Source: Anaerolineales bacterium (lineage in GTDB: Bacteria > Chloroflexota > Anaerolineae > Anaerolineales > Villigracilaceae). Taken from it: a stretch of DNA of 64,000 nucleotides. The DNA is taken from assembly GCA_030680795.1 (NCBI GenBank), contig JAUXUL010000011.1, positions 48,928 to 112,927 of the forward strand, in the 5' to 3' direction. The notes beneath the pieces are model-generated. The model saw only the letters and a program-made list of their open reading frames with translations. It was not told the origin of the DNA and searched no databases. The position numbers were made by a program, and so were the translations under genes. Positions 41,705 to 50,343 of the stretch are shown piece by piece (position 1 is the stretch's first letter; each line of letters opens with the position of its first letter).

Positions 41705-43117
41705 GTGACAGGATTACCCGAATCAAAAGAGAGACGAGTCTTTAATAACGTACTCGGCGCGATGGGCAATACGCCGCTTGTCAAACTGGAACGGATTGGC
41801 AAAGACCTGCCCGTACCTTTATATGCAAAATTGGAATTTATGAATCCCGGCGGATCGGTAAAAGACCGCGTGGGGGCATATATTATTGAACAGTATGAGA
41901 AAAGGGGAGAGCTCAAGCCCGGCGGCACAATTGTGGAAGCGACCTCAGGCAACACGGGTGTGGGACTTGCGATTGCCGCAGCGCTGAAAGGTTACAAAAC
42001 CATCTTCGTCATGCCCGATAAGATGAGCAATGAAAAAATATTATTATTGCGCGCGTATGGCGCGAAAGTGGTCATTACGCCAACCGAGGCGGGTCCCGGC
42101 GACCCGCGCTCCTATTATGAAGTAGCCAAAAAATTTGCGCGTGAAGTTCCCAACGCCGTGCTTGCAAATCAATATCACAATCCGGATAACCCAAAAACGC
42201 ATGAGCTGAGTACCGGGCCCGAGTTGTGGGAGCAGACCGAAGGGCGTCTGACCGATGTCATCATTGGCATTGGCACAGGCGGCACGATCACAGGCGTGGG
42301 GCGTTATCTTAAGTCGAAGAATCCAAATATTCAAATTGTTGGCGTGGATATTGAAGGCTCGATCTTAACTGAAATCTGGCAGAACAAAGGCATCATTCCT
42401 CCAGGCGCATACCCGAAGACTTATAAAGTAGAGGGCATTGGCGAGGACTTTTTACCGTCAGCAATGGACATTACCGTTGTGGATGCAATAGAACGCGCGG
42501 GTGACCGTGAGTCATTTTTGTGGGCGCGTCAATTGGTGCGGCAGGAAGGCATCTTCGCAGGCGGTTCCTCTGGCTCTGCGATAGCTGGCGCGATCAGGTA
42601 TTGTCGCAAACTGCCTGCGGGACGTATCCCTGTGGTCATTCTTCCTGATTCAGGTTCGCGCTATCTTTCGAAATTCTATGATGATAAATGGATGCGCGAG
42701 TTTGGTTTCCTTTCGATGGAATTCGGCGAAACATTACTTGGTGACCTGTTGCTTGCCAAGCCAAATAAAATGCTGCACACTGCCGCATTAGGCGACTCGA
42801 TCCGCAAAGTGGTTACAGTATTGCACCAGCATGGAGTCTCCCAAATGCCTGTTGTGGGAGCAGACGGCACATTGGTTGGTTTAATCGAAGAAGTGGACTT
42901 GCTCAATCACATGCTTGAGAAGCACGAACACAACAATGATGAAAAAATAGACTTGCTTGTGCAGAACGCAGGCGCAGTCTTCCCGCCTGAAACTCCGCTC
43001 GAAAATACCATGCCATCTCTTACGGCAGGATACGCTTTGATCGTTGTCGAGAACAGCAAACCTGTGGGAATCCTCACCAAAATAGATGTATTGGATTACG
43101 TGGCTGGCAAGATCTAA
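41705..43117 (+). CDS. Cystathionine beta-synthase with two CBS domains
   Basis: 470 residues. The PLP Lys is in EFMNPGGSVKDRVGAYII, EATSGNTGVGLAIAAAL and GIGTGGTITGVGRYL bind the cofactor, and GSSGSAIAGA is near the end of the catalytic part (about residue 295). The last 130 residues are two CBS domains (VVTVLHQHGVSQMPVVGADG; LTAGYALIVVENSKPVGILTKIDVL), a typical regulatory unit, so cystathionine beta-synthase is favoured over plain cysteine synthase. It starts with GTG behind AAAGGAGAGACC. Sequence longer upstream in the frame overlaps the antitoxin gene and is not used. Confidence 0.9.
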   Translation: MTGLPESKERRVFNNVLGAMGNTPLVKLERIGKDLPVPLYAKLEFMNPGGSVKDRVGAYIIEQYEKRGELKPGGTIVEATSGNTGVGLAIAAALKGYKTIFVMPDKMSNEKILLLRAYGAKVVITPTEAGPGDPRSYYEVAKKFAREVPNAVLANQYHNPDNPKTHELSTGPELWEQTEGRLTDVIIGIGTGGTITGVGRYLKSKNPNIQIVGVDIEGSILTEIWQNKGIIPPGAYPKTYKVEGIGEDFLPSAMDITVVDAIERAGDRESFLWARQLVRQEGIFAGGSSGSAIAGAIRYCRKLPAGRIPVVILPDSGSRYLSKFYDDKWMREFGFLSMEFGETLLGDLLLAKPNKMLHTAALGDSIRKVVTVLHQHGVSQMPVVGADGTLVGLIEEVDLLNHMLEKHEHNNDEKIDLLVQNAGAVFPPETPLENTMPSLTAGYALIVVENSKPVGILTKIDVLDYVAGKI

Positions 43118-43164
43118 AATTCAGGTATAGCCATTTTTTTTGGTTCTGTTTGAATCCTTCCATA

Positions 43165-43192
43165 CTATGTCAAGGCTTAGCTTTTGACATAG
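43165..43192. promoter_or_regulatory. Inverted repeat before the DUF1761 gene
   Basis: CTATGTCAA and TTGACATAG around a 10-base loop, 108 bases before the gene. The TTGACA on the right arm could also be a -35 box. Nothing else is clear in the 43118-43299 spacer. Confidence 0.4.
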
Positions 43193-43299
43193 CATTATTA
43201 ATAAATTCCTTCTCAAGAACCGTGTCTTAGAACAAATTTTTGGGTTATTGTTTTTATAAGATTGGCGCGTGCCGATCAACTTTATCAATGGAGGCTGAA

Positions 43300-43722
43300 A
43301 TGGATTTTAGTGCTATAAACTGGTTGGCTGTTGTTGTCTGTGTTGTGGTCAGTATGATTAGTGGTACCCTTTGGTATAACCCAAAGACGTTCTTCCCTGC
43401 CTGGTGGAAAGTTGTTGGGGCAGGTCGTGAACAACCAAGCATGGAGAACATGGGAATGACATATGCGTTAACAGCGCTCGCTGCATTTGTTCAAGCCGTT
43501 TTTATGTCTCTTATGGTCACTGCCATGGGGAGCATGACTGGAGGTGCGACTCTTGTCTCTGGCGCAACGGCCGGCTTTATACTCTGGCTTGGTTTTGTCG
43601 CGCCTACGAATTTGGTCAACAAACTGTTCTCGGGCCATGGCTTAAAGATCTGGGCGATCGAGGCAGGTAACCATCTTGTGAACTTCGTGCTATTTGGTGC
43701 GATCCTTGGTGCGTGGCGTTAG
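43300..43722 (+). CDS. DUF1761 membrane protein
   Basis: 140 residues with four predicted helices: WLAVVVCVVVSMISGTLWY, ALTALAAFVQAVFMSLMV, a central helix, and AGNHLVNFVLFGAILGAWR. The WYNPKTFFPAWWKVVG segment after the first helix is characteristic of DUF1761. Function is unknown. Start at ATG 43300 behind TGGAGGCTGAA; a terminator follows. Confidence 0.85.
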   Translation: MDFSAINWLAVVVCVVVSMISGTLWYNPKTFFPAWWKVVGAGREQPSMENMGMTYALTALAAFVQAVFMSLMVTAMGSMTGGATLVSGATAGFILWLGFVAPTNLVNKLFSGHGLKIWAIEAGNHLVNFVLFGAILGAWR

Positions 43723-43740
43723 TCCACTTATTCAAATCAA

Positions 43741-43779
43741 AACCCCCTGAAGGACTCTTGTGTTCTTCAGGGGGTTTTT
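43741..43779 (+). terminator. Intrinsic terminator
   Basis: AACCCCCTGAAG and CTTCAGGGGGTT form a 12-base stem followed by TTTG. Confidence 0.85.
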
Positions 43780-43801
43780 GTGAGTCGGGTATACTCGACC
43801 A

Positions 43802-44266
43802 ATGCGGCCAATTATTCGATTATATAAACCCAAAGATTTTAATGATATTACGCGCCTGTGGTTTGAGGCGGAAACTGTCGCCATGCCCAAACTCATGGAA
43901 CGCATGGGGCATACGCTCGAAGATGCGCGTGAATATTTTACGAGAGCCGTTGTGGCGGAAGATCAAATTTGGGTCTATGAACGGGAAGACGTTCCGCTTG
44001 GATTTTTTGCCATTCAAGGTGACTTCCTCGACCGTCTGTATGTTGACCCCGCCTATCATCGTCAGGGCATTGGACAGGCTTTGCTGATGAAAGTGCGCCA
44101 ACTTTTGCCAAAGCATATCTGGCTTTACACCCATGCCGCAAATAAGATGGCGCGATCATTCTATGAAAAGAACGGCTTTGTCGCCGAAAAATTTGGCGTC
44201 AGCCCTGCGCCTGAATCTGAACCCGATGTTGAATATCATTGGCGGGCAAAACCCCTTCACAAATAA
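43802..44266 (+). CDS. GNAT-family N-acetyltransferase
   Basis: 154 residues with the acetyl-CoA site RLYVDPAYHRQGIGQALLMKV (Q-x-x-G-x-G/A) about residue 80, and ARSFYEKNGFVAEKFG at the end, typical of the family. It sits three bases before alr, so the pair may be co-transcribed. The substrate is unknown. Confidence 0.87.
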   Translation: MRPIIRLYKPKDFNDITRLWFEAETVAMPKLMERMGHTLEDAREYFTRAVVAEDQIWVYEREDVPLGFFAIQGDFLDRLYVDPAYHRQGIGQALLMKVRQLLPKHIWLYTHAANKMARSFYEKNGFVAEKFGVSPAPESEPDVEYHWRAKPLHK

Positions 44267-44269
44267 ACC

Positions 44270-45469
44270 ATGCGTCCTACATATCTTGAAGTCAATCTTT
44301 CCCAGCTAAAACAAAATCTCGAAAACATCCGCGCACATGTTGCGCCAGCAAAAGTTCTCGTTGTGTTAAAGGCTAACGCCTATGGTCACGGCGTGGATGG
44401 AGTCGCCCCTTTCATCGCACCCTTTGCAGATTATATCGGCGTGGCAATTGTGGAGGAGGGCATTCATCTTCGCAAAATGGGAATTGCGACTCCGATCCTC
44501 GTCATGGGCGGGACTCTCCCTGAGCAGCTGCCAGACTTTTTCGAATATGACTTAACCCTGGCCGCCTCTTCTCTGGACCTGTTAAGTGCTGCTGAACAAT
44601 TAGCCGAGTCTACCCGTAAGCGACTCAAAGTGCATCTCAAAGTAGATACAGGTATGGAAAGGATGGGCGTCCGCGAATATGAAGCCGAGCCTCTCATAGA
44701 AAAATCTATGGCGTGCAGCTATTTGGAAATAGAAGGCATCTTTACACATTTTGCGAATTCAGAGGTTTCGTCATTGCGAGGCAGTGCACTCCCGCTGAAG
44801 CAATCTCCTGCAATGTTGGAGGGTCCTTCGGGCCGCGAAAAGCACGCGGAACAAGAGCGCCCTCGCAACGACATTGTTGAGTCATCCTTACAACTTGAAC
44901 GCTTTGAAGAAGTTCTATCCATTTATGATAAGCGCAGCGAGCCGCATCCGCCAATCAGACATATTGCAAACTCAGGTGCGACATTGTTATTACCAGATAG
45001 TTATTATGACATGGTGCGTCCCGGCGTTTTGTTTTATGGCGTATACCCCGCGCGCGATATTGAGAGAACGATTGATGTAAAGCCGGCACTTACCTGGAAA
45101 TCAAAAGTGGCTTATAGCAAAGTGACCCTGCCCGGGCGTGGAGTCAGCTACGGGTCGTTGTGGCAGGCTGAGGCGCAGACAAGGATCGTCACAGTCCCGT
45201 GCGGTTATGCCGACGGGTATTTCCGCCGCATGACCAATCAAGCGCGGGTCAGCATTAATGGAAAAATGTATTCGCAAGTGGGGCGCATCTGCATGGACCA
45301 GTTCATGGTGAATGTGGGCGATGACGACGTGAAGGTGGGGGATGAGATCGTTCTATTTGGACAGGGGATCACCGCAGAGGACTTTGCCGATTGGGCTGGC
45401 ACGAACGAATATGAAGTTTTGACAAATATCGGCGCGCGTGTGCCGCGGGTGTTTGTACAAATTGCATGA
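44270..45469 (+). CDS. alr: Alanine racemase with a repeat insertion
   Basis: 399 residues. The PLP Lys is in VLVVLKANAYGHGVDG, and the second catalytic base Tyr in PGRGVSYGSLW. The substrate-binding C-terminal beta domain (QVGRICMDQFMVNVGDD) is intact. It supplies D-alanine for peptidoglycan. Between IEGIFTHFANSE and LQLERFEEVLS there are about 35 extra residues encoded by a palindromic repeat (44769-44873) of 105 bases; other alanine racemases have only a short loop there. The frame stays open, so the enzyme may still fold. Confidence 0.93.
   Translation: MRPTYLEVNLSQLKQNLENIRAHVAPAKVLVVLKANAYGHGVDGVAPFIAPFADYIGVAIVEEGIHLRKMGIATPILVMGGTLPEQLPDFFEYDLTLAASSLDLLSAAEQLAESTRKRLKVHLKVDTGMERMGVREYEAEPLIEKSMACSYLEIEGIFTHFANSEVSSLRGSALPLKQSPAMLEGPSGREKHAEQERPRNDIVESSLQLERFEEVLSIYDKRSEPHPPIRHIANSGATLLLPDSYYDMVRPGVLFYGVYPARDIERTIDVKPALTWKSKVAYSKVTLPGRGVSYGSLWQAEAQTRIVTVPCGYADGYFRRMTNQARVSINGKMYSQVGRICMDQFMVNVGDDDVKVGDEIVLFGQGITAEDFADWAGTNEYEVLTNIGARVPRVFVQIA
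44769..44873. repeat. Palindromic repeat inserted in frame within alr
   Basis: The arms CGTCATTGCGAGG (44769) and CCTCGCAACGACA (to 44873) are complementary with one or two changes. The inside carries GAAGCAATCTCC, a word typical of dispersed CATTGCGAGG repeats in many bacteria. Its length, 105 bases, is exactly 35 codons. Confidence 0.8.
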
Positions 45470-45507
45470 GTTACAATAAGCGCACTAATTTGAAAATGAG
45501 GTGAAGG

Positions 45508-46095
45508 TTGAATTCCAAAATAAAAGATTATTTGATCTTATTGGGCGTGGCAAGTATTGTGGTTGCACTTGATCAGTGGACGAAATGGCTGGTGCGCGAG
45601 AATATACAATATGGCGGAATGTGGCTGCCTGATAGTCTGATATGGCTTAGCCCTTATGCGCGCATCGTGCATTGGTATAACAGCGGCGCGGCGTTTGGCA
45701 TGTTCCAGAATGGGAATTTGATCTTTACAATTCTGGCATTCATCGTGATCGGCGCCATCTTTTATTACTATCCGTTTGTTCAGAACGAAGACTGGACCCT
45801 GAAACTGGCGATGGGTTTGCAACTTGCAGGCGCAGCTGGGAATTTGATTGACCGCCTGATGATGGACAAAGTGACCGACTTTATTTCCATTGGAACATTC
45901 CCTGTTTTCAATGTGGCTGATTCATCTATTACGATCGGTGTAGTTGTTCTTCTGTTGGGGGTTTGGATCAGGGAAAGAAAAGAAAAGAGGAAGGCGGCAG
46001 GGCTGTTACCCCCTACGGGGACGATGTCAGTGAGCAGTGAACAGTTATCTGCGAGCAGTGATCAGTCATCGAATACAACAGGACAAGGGCAATGA
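45508..46095 (+). CDS. lspA: Signal peptidase II (lipoprotein signal peptidase)
   Basis: 195 residues with four helices. The catalytic Asp pair is in GAAGNLIDRLMMD and FPVFNVADSSITIGV. It cuts the signal off prolipoproteins such as those at 22817, 24112 and 61736 after Lgt acts. It starts with TTG behind GAGGTGAAGG; no nearby ATG is suitable. The last 30 residues (GTMSVSSEQLSASSDQSS) come from a CAGTGAGCAGTGAACAGT word tract (46023-46070) and are unlike other LspA ends. Confidence 0.93.
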   Translation: MNSKIKDYLILLGVASIVVALDQWTKWLVRENIQYGGMWLPDSLIWLSPYARIVHWYNSGAAFGMFQNGNLIFTILAFIVIGAIFYYYPFVQNEDWTLKLAMGLQLAGAAGNLIDRLMMDKVTDFISIGTFPVFNVADSSITIGVVVLLLGVWIRERKEKRKAAGLLPPTGTMSVSSEQLSASSDQSSNTTGQGQ

Positions 46096-46116
46096 ACAAA
46101 TACTCCCCTCTGGTTA

Positions 46117-46152
46117 CTTGTTTACCTGTGTACGTGTCTACCTGTTTAAATG
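46117..46152. repeat. Word-like tract of GTTTACCTGTGTACGTG type
   Basis: ACTTGTTTACCTGTGTACGT and TGTCTACCTGTTTAAATGG lie between lspA and rluD. Close relatives are at 15524, 18355 and 33409. Confidence 0.6.
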
Positions 46153-46162
46153 GTTACTTCCC

Positions 46163-47089
46163 ATGAGTGATCGCGTTGAAAAATTTCGTTATTCAGCGGA
46201 AAAAGCAGAACGACTCGATAAATTTCTTGTAACCTGTCTGCCCGAGTTTTCACGTGCGCGTTTGCAGGGATTGATCGAGGCAGGCTTGGTTTTAGTAAGC
46301 GGACTCCCTGCCAAAAAATCGGGACAGATGTTGGATGGTGGCTTTGAAGTGGAAGTGCATATCCCGCCGCCTATCCCAGGCAGGTTAACAGGAGAGGATA
46401 TTCCACTTGATATTGTTTTTGAAAACGATGATCTGATCGTTGTTAATAAACCTGCGGGCATGGTGGTTCATCCCGCCGCAGGACATGCTTCCGGGACTTT
46501 GGTGAATGCCGTCTTAGGTTATGACCCTGAAATGGAAGGCATCGGCGGTGAGGAGCGTCCTGGCCTCGTGCATCGGCTCGATAAAGAGACATCTGGCTTG
46601 ATCGTGCTTGCAAAAAATGAACGCGCTCATAACTGGCTGCAGGATCAATTCCGTTTGCGAAAAGTGGAGAAGACTTATCTTGCATTGGTAGATGGTAAAC
46701 CTCCCACACCCACCGGCCGCGTGGAAGCGCCAATTGGTCGTGATCCCAGTCATCGCAAAAAGATGGCGATTGTCTCAGCGGGGAAGGGGCGTGAGGCGGT
46801 CAGTGAGTATAAAACGCTGGAGGTATTCAAGGAGCACACGCTTTTGGAGTTCCATCCGCAAACGGGGCGCACGCACCAGATCCGTTTGCACTGCTTGTTT
46901 TTGGGCTGCCCGATCGTGGGTGACTCTGTTTATGGCAAGAGAAATTTCACGATTGATATTAATCGTCACTTTTTGCATGCGTTTCAGTTGAAGATTTTAC
47001 TTCCCAATGAAGAACAACCCCGCATATTTGAAGCCGACCTGCCCGATAAGTTGAAGAAAGTTTTGGATGATGTCAGAAGAGTGCAGTGA
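46163..47089 (+). CDS. rluD: Pseudouridine synthase of the RluD family
   Basis: 308 residues: an S4 domain at the start (ERLDKFLVTCLPEFSRARLQG), then the RluA-type catalytic domain with HRLDKETSGLIVLAKN holding the catalytic Asp, TYLALVDGKP, and EFHPQTGRTHQIRLHCLFLG. It makes pseudouridines in 23S rRNA. Start chosen at the ATG at 46163; the frame upstream is the word tract. Confidence 0.92.
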   Translation: MSDRVEKFRYSAEKAERLDKFLVTCLPEFSRARLQGLIEAGLVLVSGLPAKKSGQMLDGGFEVEVHIPPPIPGRLTGEDIPLDIVFENDDLIVVNKPAGMVVHPAAGHASGTLVNAVLGYDPEMEGIGGEERPGLVHRLDKETSGLIVLAKNERAHNWLQDQFRLRKVEKTYLALVDGKPPTPTGRVEAPIGRDPSHRKKMAIVSAGKGREAVSEYKTLEVFKEHTLLEFHPQTGRTHQIRLHCLFLGCPIVGDSVYGKRNFTIDINRHFLHAFQLKILLPNEEQPRIFEADLPDKLKKVLDDVRRVQ

Positions 47090-47105
47090 TCAGGAGCAAA
47101 CGGCC

Positions 47106-48170
47106 ATGAACTACATAGACTTGCGTTCTGATACCGTCACCAAACCCACGCCTGAAATGCGCGAGGCGATGGCTGAGGCTGAAGTGGGAGATGATGTTTA
47201 TATGGATGATCCCACAGTTAATAAATTGCAGGAGAAAGCCGCCATAATGCTTGGCAAGCAGGATGCGCTTTTTGTCCCTTCGGGCACGATGGGTAATTTA
47301 CTGGCGCTGCTTGTCCATTGCCAGCGTGGGGATGAAGTGATCGTTGGGGATCAATCGCATATTTATATGAATGAGGCGGGCGGGATGTCAGCGTTGGGTG
47401 GAGTTCATCCCCACCCGCTGGCGAATCAGCGCGATGGTACGCTTGCTTTGGATGACATCCGCGCTTCCATCCAGACTGAGGATGTGCATCACACCATTAC
47501 ACGACTCGTTTGCATCGAAAACACGCAGAATGTTTGCGGGGGTATTCCTTTATCAGCCGAGTACACGACTCAAGTTGGCAGGATCGCAAAAGAGAATAAT
47601 CTGCTCTTTCATATTGATGGTGCCCGAATTTTCAATGCGGCGGCGGCTTTGAATGTGGACGTGAAGGAATTGACCGCGCCCGCTGATTCAGTGATGTTCT
47701 GCTTAAGTAAAGGATTGGTTTCGCCTGTCGGTTCGATTCTGGTTGGAACAAAAAAATTTATTAATAGTGCGCGTCACCTGCGAAAGATGTTGGGTGGGGG
47801 CATGCGTCAGGCGGGTGTGTTGGCGGCGGCGGGACTGATCTCGCTGGAGAAAATGTACACGCGGCTTGGGCAGGACCATGCTCGGGCGAAGAAACTGTTT
47901 GAGGGGCTGAAGCAGGTCAACGGTCTGGTTTTGGATGCGGCCGAAGGTATATCCACAAACATGGTTTATTTTAATTTAACGGATGAAGTCAAATTGAGTG
48001 TGGATCAGATCATTGATGAAATGAAAAAACGTGGTGTGCTGGTGGATTGGGCAGGCCCGCGGCGTTTCCGTTTGGTGACTCATTATTGGGTGGATGATGC
48101 GGGTGTGGAGAAAACGTTGAAGGCGTTTGAGGAGTTATTACAGAGTACTGCTCAAAAAGACCATTTGTGA
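47106..48170 (+). CDS. ltaE: Low-specificity L-threonine aldolase
   Basis: 354 residues of the beta-eliminating lyase/threonine aldolase family. IDLRSDTVTKPTPEMREAMA at the start, GDDVYMDDPTVNKLQEKAA, FHIDGARIFNAA (Asp binding the PLP ring) and VMFCLSKGLVSPVGS (PLP Lys) are typical. It splits threonine and allo-threonine to glycine and acetaldehyde. Start at ATG 47106; it overlaps no gene and follows rluD by 16 bases. Confidence 0.93.
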   Translation: MNYIDLRSDTVTKPTPEMREAMAEAEVGDDVYMDDPTVNKLQEKAAIMLGKQDALFVPSGTMGNLLALLVHCQRGDEVIVGDQSHIYMNEAGGMSALGGVHPHPLANQRDGTLALDDIRASIQTEDVHHTITRLVCIENTQNVCGGIPLSAEYTTQVGRIAKENNLLFHIDGARIFNAAAALNVDVKELTAPADSVMFCLSKGLVSPVGSILVGTKKFINSARHLRKMLGGGMRQAGVLAAAGLISLEKMYTRLGQDHARAKKLFEGLKQVNGLVLDAAEGISTNMVYFNLTDEVKLSVDQIIDEMKKRGVLVDWAGPRRFRLVTHYWVDDAGVEKTLKAFEELLQSTAQKDHL

Positions 48171-48174
48171 TTTC

Positions 48175-48183
48175 TGATATAAT
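48175..48183 (+). promoter_or_regulatory. Extended -10 promoter of the PNP gene
   Basis: TGATATAAT is a TGn extended -10 box. No good -35 box is placed in front of it, which is usual for this promoter type. It lies 70 bases before the start codon. Confidence 0.45.
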
Positions 48184-48253
48184 CTTAACGAACATTTGGC
48201 TTTCTGAAGGGGATGGAGCTTTTTATAAAAAACTCTTACACAGGTATGTATAA

Positions 48254-49090
48254 ATGCAGAATTTCATTTCCCTCGCTCAAATTGATTCAGCCGCACAGGC
48301 GATAAGGAAACAGATCTCTATCCAGCCCATTGCGGGGATCATCCTCGGTTCCGGGCTTAACGATCTGGCTGATTCCGTCCAAGGGGCAGTTCACATCGCT
48401 TATCATGACCTGCCCAACTTCCCCGTCTCAACGGTTCAAGGGCATGTGGGGCGTTTTGTGCTTGGTGAATTGGAAGGCCAGCCTGTGCTGGTCATGCAGG
48501 GACGCATCCATTATTATGAAGGCTACAGCATGGGACAGGTCACTTTGCCTGTGCGCGTCATGCAAAGGCTGGGCATCCCCACCATGGTTGTCACAAATGC
48601 CGCCGGTGGCGTACACCCGGACTTCAATCCCGGCGATGTCATGTTGATCACTGATCAGCTAAATCTGATGGGTATGTCCGGATTGAATCCACTAATGGGA
48701 CCAAACCTGGATGAGATCGGTCCACGTTTCCCGGATATGAGCCAGTCTTTTGACCGCGAATATTGCGACCTTGCCCGAAAAATTGCAAAGGAAAATAAAA
48801 TTACCCTGCGCGAGGGAGTATACGCCGGTTTGAGCGGTCCATCATTTGAATCCCCCGCTGATTTGCGCTTTTTACGCCAGGCGGGTGTAGATGCAGTGGG
48901 AATGTCTACAGTGCCGGAGGTGATTATTGCGCGGCATGGCAATATGCGCGTGCTGGGGCTTTCCGGAATCAGCAACAAAGCCAACCTGGATGGATCCACG
49001 GTCACGACCCATGCAGAAGTAATCGAAGCAGGCAAAGTAATCACCCCCAAGGTCGAGAAGATCATTCGCGGTGTGTTGCGCGGGTTGTAA
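48254..49090 (+). CDS. Purine nucleoside phosphorylase
   Basis: 278 residues of the trimeric PNP/MTAP family. GIILGSGLNDLADSV binds phosphate, FVLGELEGQPVLVMQGRIHYYEGYS, VTNAAGGVHPDFNPGD and GLSGPSFESPADLRFLRQAG are typical, with VGMSTVPEVIIARHGNMRVLG and GISNKAN at the end. It cleaves purine nucleosides with phosphate. It is the purine salvage partner to hpt. Confidence 0.94.
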   Translation: MQNFISLAQIDSAAQAIRKQISIQPIAGIILGSGLNDLADSVQGAVHIAYHDLPNFPVSTVQGHVGRFVLGELEGQPVLVMQGRIHYYEGYSMGQVTLPVRVMQRLGIPTMVVTNAAGGVHPDFNPGDVMLITDQLNLMGMSGLNPLMGPNLDEIGPRFPDMSQSFDREYCDLARKIAKENKITLREGVYAGLSGPSFESPADLRFLRQAGVDAVGMSTVPEVIIARHGNMRVLGLSGISNKANLDGSTVTTHAEVIEAGKVITPKVEKIIRGVLRGL

Positions 49091-49103
49091 TTAAGTCTCA
49101 CAT

Positions 49104-49784
49104 ATGGCAGATTTTTATAAATTCCTCGCCTCGTACGAGGTGCTGATCTATATCCTGCTGGCAATTGGCGCTATGTTTTCTTTTCGCTGGTTGTGGCGCT
49201 CATGGCGTGAATGGCAGGTGGCTGTCTTTAGTTTGGAGCGTGAGTTCTCCGCCCGCCGACTTGGGCGTTCTGCAGCGATTTCGATACTCATTACCATATT
49301 ATTCTGCGCAGAATTTTTTATGGCATCTTTTATCCTTCCCGGACTTCCGGCAGATTACTTCATTGCCACTCCAACCTTGGATTTGATCTCAATGCCCACC
49401 GGGACACTTTCTTCGCAAATGATGACCCAATTCTCAGGTTTGTCCCCGCAGACCGCAGCAGCCGGCAATACAGGTTGTGTGCCAAACCAGATCATGATCT
49501 CATTCCCTGAAGCAGGGAATGAGATCAAAGGTGCTGTTGAATTAATAGGCACTGTAAATATACCAAATTTTGGATTCTATAAATATGAGGTTGCACCTCT
49601 TGGAAGCGATACCTGGGCAACAATTTCGGCCCGGCGCACCATTGTAAATAACGACTCGCTTGGACCTTGGGATACAACTGCCTTAACCCCCGGTGATTAT
49701 CAATTGAGATTGGTGGTTACGGACAATCAGGGACAATTATTGCCAGCTTGTATCGTGCCTGTGCGGGTTGTGCCTTTTCAATAG
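49104..49784 (+). CDS. Membrane protein with an outside beta domain
   Basis: 226 residues. One helix is at residues 11-29 (VLIYILLAIGAMFSFRWLW), another at about 54-76 (AAISILITILFCAEFFMASFIL), and the rest is outside. The C-terminal 90 residues (ISFPEAGNEIKGAVELIGTV; YKYEVAPLGSDTWATI; GDYQLRLVVTDNQGQLLPACIVPVRV) look like an immunoglobulin-type or fibronectin-like domain. No enzyme motif. It starts 13 bases after the PNP stop. Confidence 0.65.
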   Translation: MADFYKFLASYEVLIYILLAIGAMFSFRWLWRSWREWQVAVFSLEREFSARRLGRSAAISILITILFCAEFFMASFILPGLPADYFIATPTLDLISMPTGTLSSQMMTQFSGLSPQTAAAGNTGCVPNQIMISFPEAGNEIKGAVELIGTVNIPNFGFYKYEVAPLGSDTWATISARRTIVNNDSLGPWDTTALTPGDYQLRLVVTDNQGQLLPACIVPVRVVPFQ

Positions 49785-49803
49785 AAAAAGGAATATGCAA
49801 TTC

Positions 49804-50343
49804 ATGTCTGAAATTCAACTTCGTCCTACGGTTGCCACTGATCTTTCACGCCTGATGGGGATTGATCATTCCATTACCAGTCAATCGGTCTGGCAGTTGG
49901 AATTACGCCGCGATACGGGACAGGTGATGACCATCTTTCGCGAGGTGCGTTTGCCCCGTTCAGTTAATGTTTCTTATCCCCATGACCCGTTCGCGCTTGC
50001 CGATGATTGGGTGCGAAAATCCATGATGTACACGGCTTTTATTGGACAGGACCTCGTCGGGTACACCAGCCTGCTTGAGCGGGGGGCAGCCTCGGTGGTT
50101 TGGATCACCGATCTCGTGGTGGATGTGGCATACCGCCGCCAGGGTGTCGGGAGCGCTCTACTGGCGGCCGGGCAGGATTGGGCGGCGTCCAGATCGCATC
50201 GTCGTATTATTTTGGAGATGCAGTCAAAGAATTTGCCGGCCATTCGTCTCGCGCAAAAGTTTGGATATGAATTCTGCGGGTATAATGACCATTATTACAT
50301 CAATCAGGATGTGGCTTTATTTTTTGCGAAGGTACTTAAATAA
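49804..50343 (+). CDS. GNAT-family N-acetyltransferase
   Basis: 179 residues with WITDLVVDVAYRRQGVGSAL, the acetyl-CoA binding R-x-x-G-x-G/A motif at about residue 105, and RLAQKFGYEFCGYNDHYY at the end. I start it at ATG 49804, where AAGGA lies 11 bases upstream; ATG 49795 and 49768 are in the same frame. The left end of a palindromic element starts in its stop codon. Confidence 0.85.
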   Translation: MSEIQLRPTVATDLSRLMGIDHSITSQSVWQLELRRDTGQVMTIFREVRLPRSVNVSYPHDPFALADDWVRKSMMYTAFIGQDLVGYTSLLERGAASVVWITDLVVDVAYRRQGVGSALLAAGQDWAASRSHRRIILEMQSKNLPAIRLAQKFGYEFCGYNDHYYINQDVALFFAKVLK

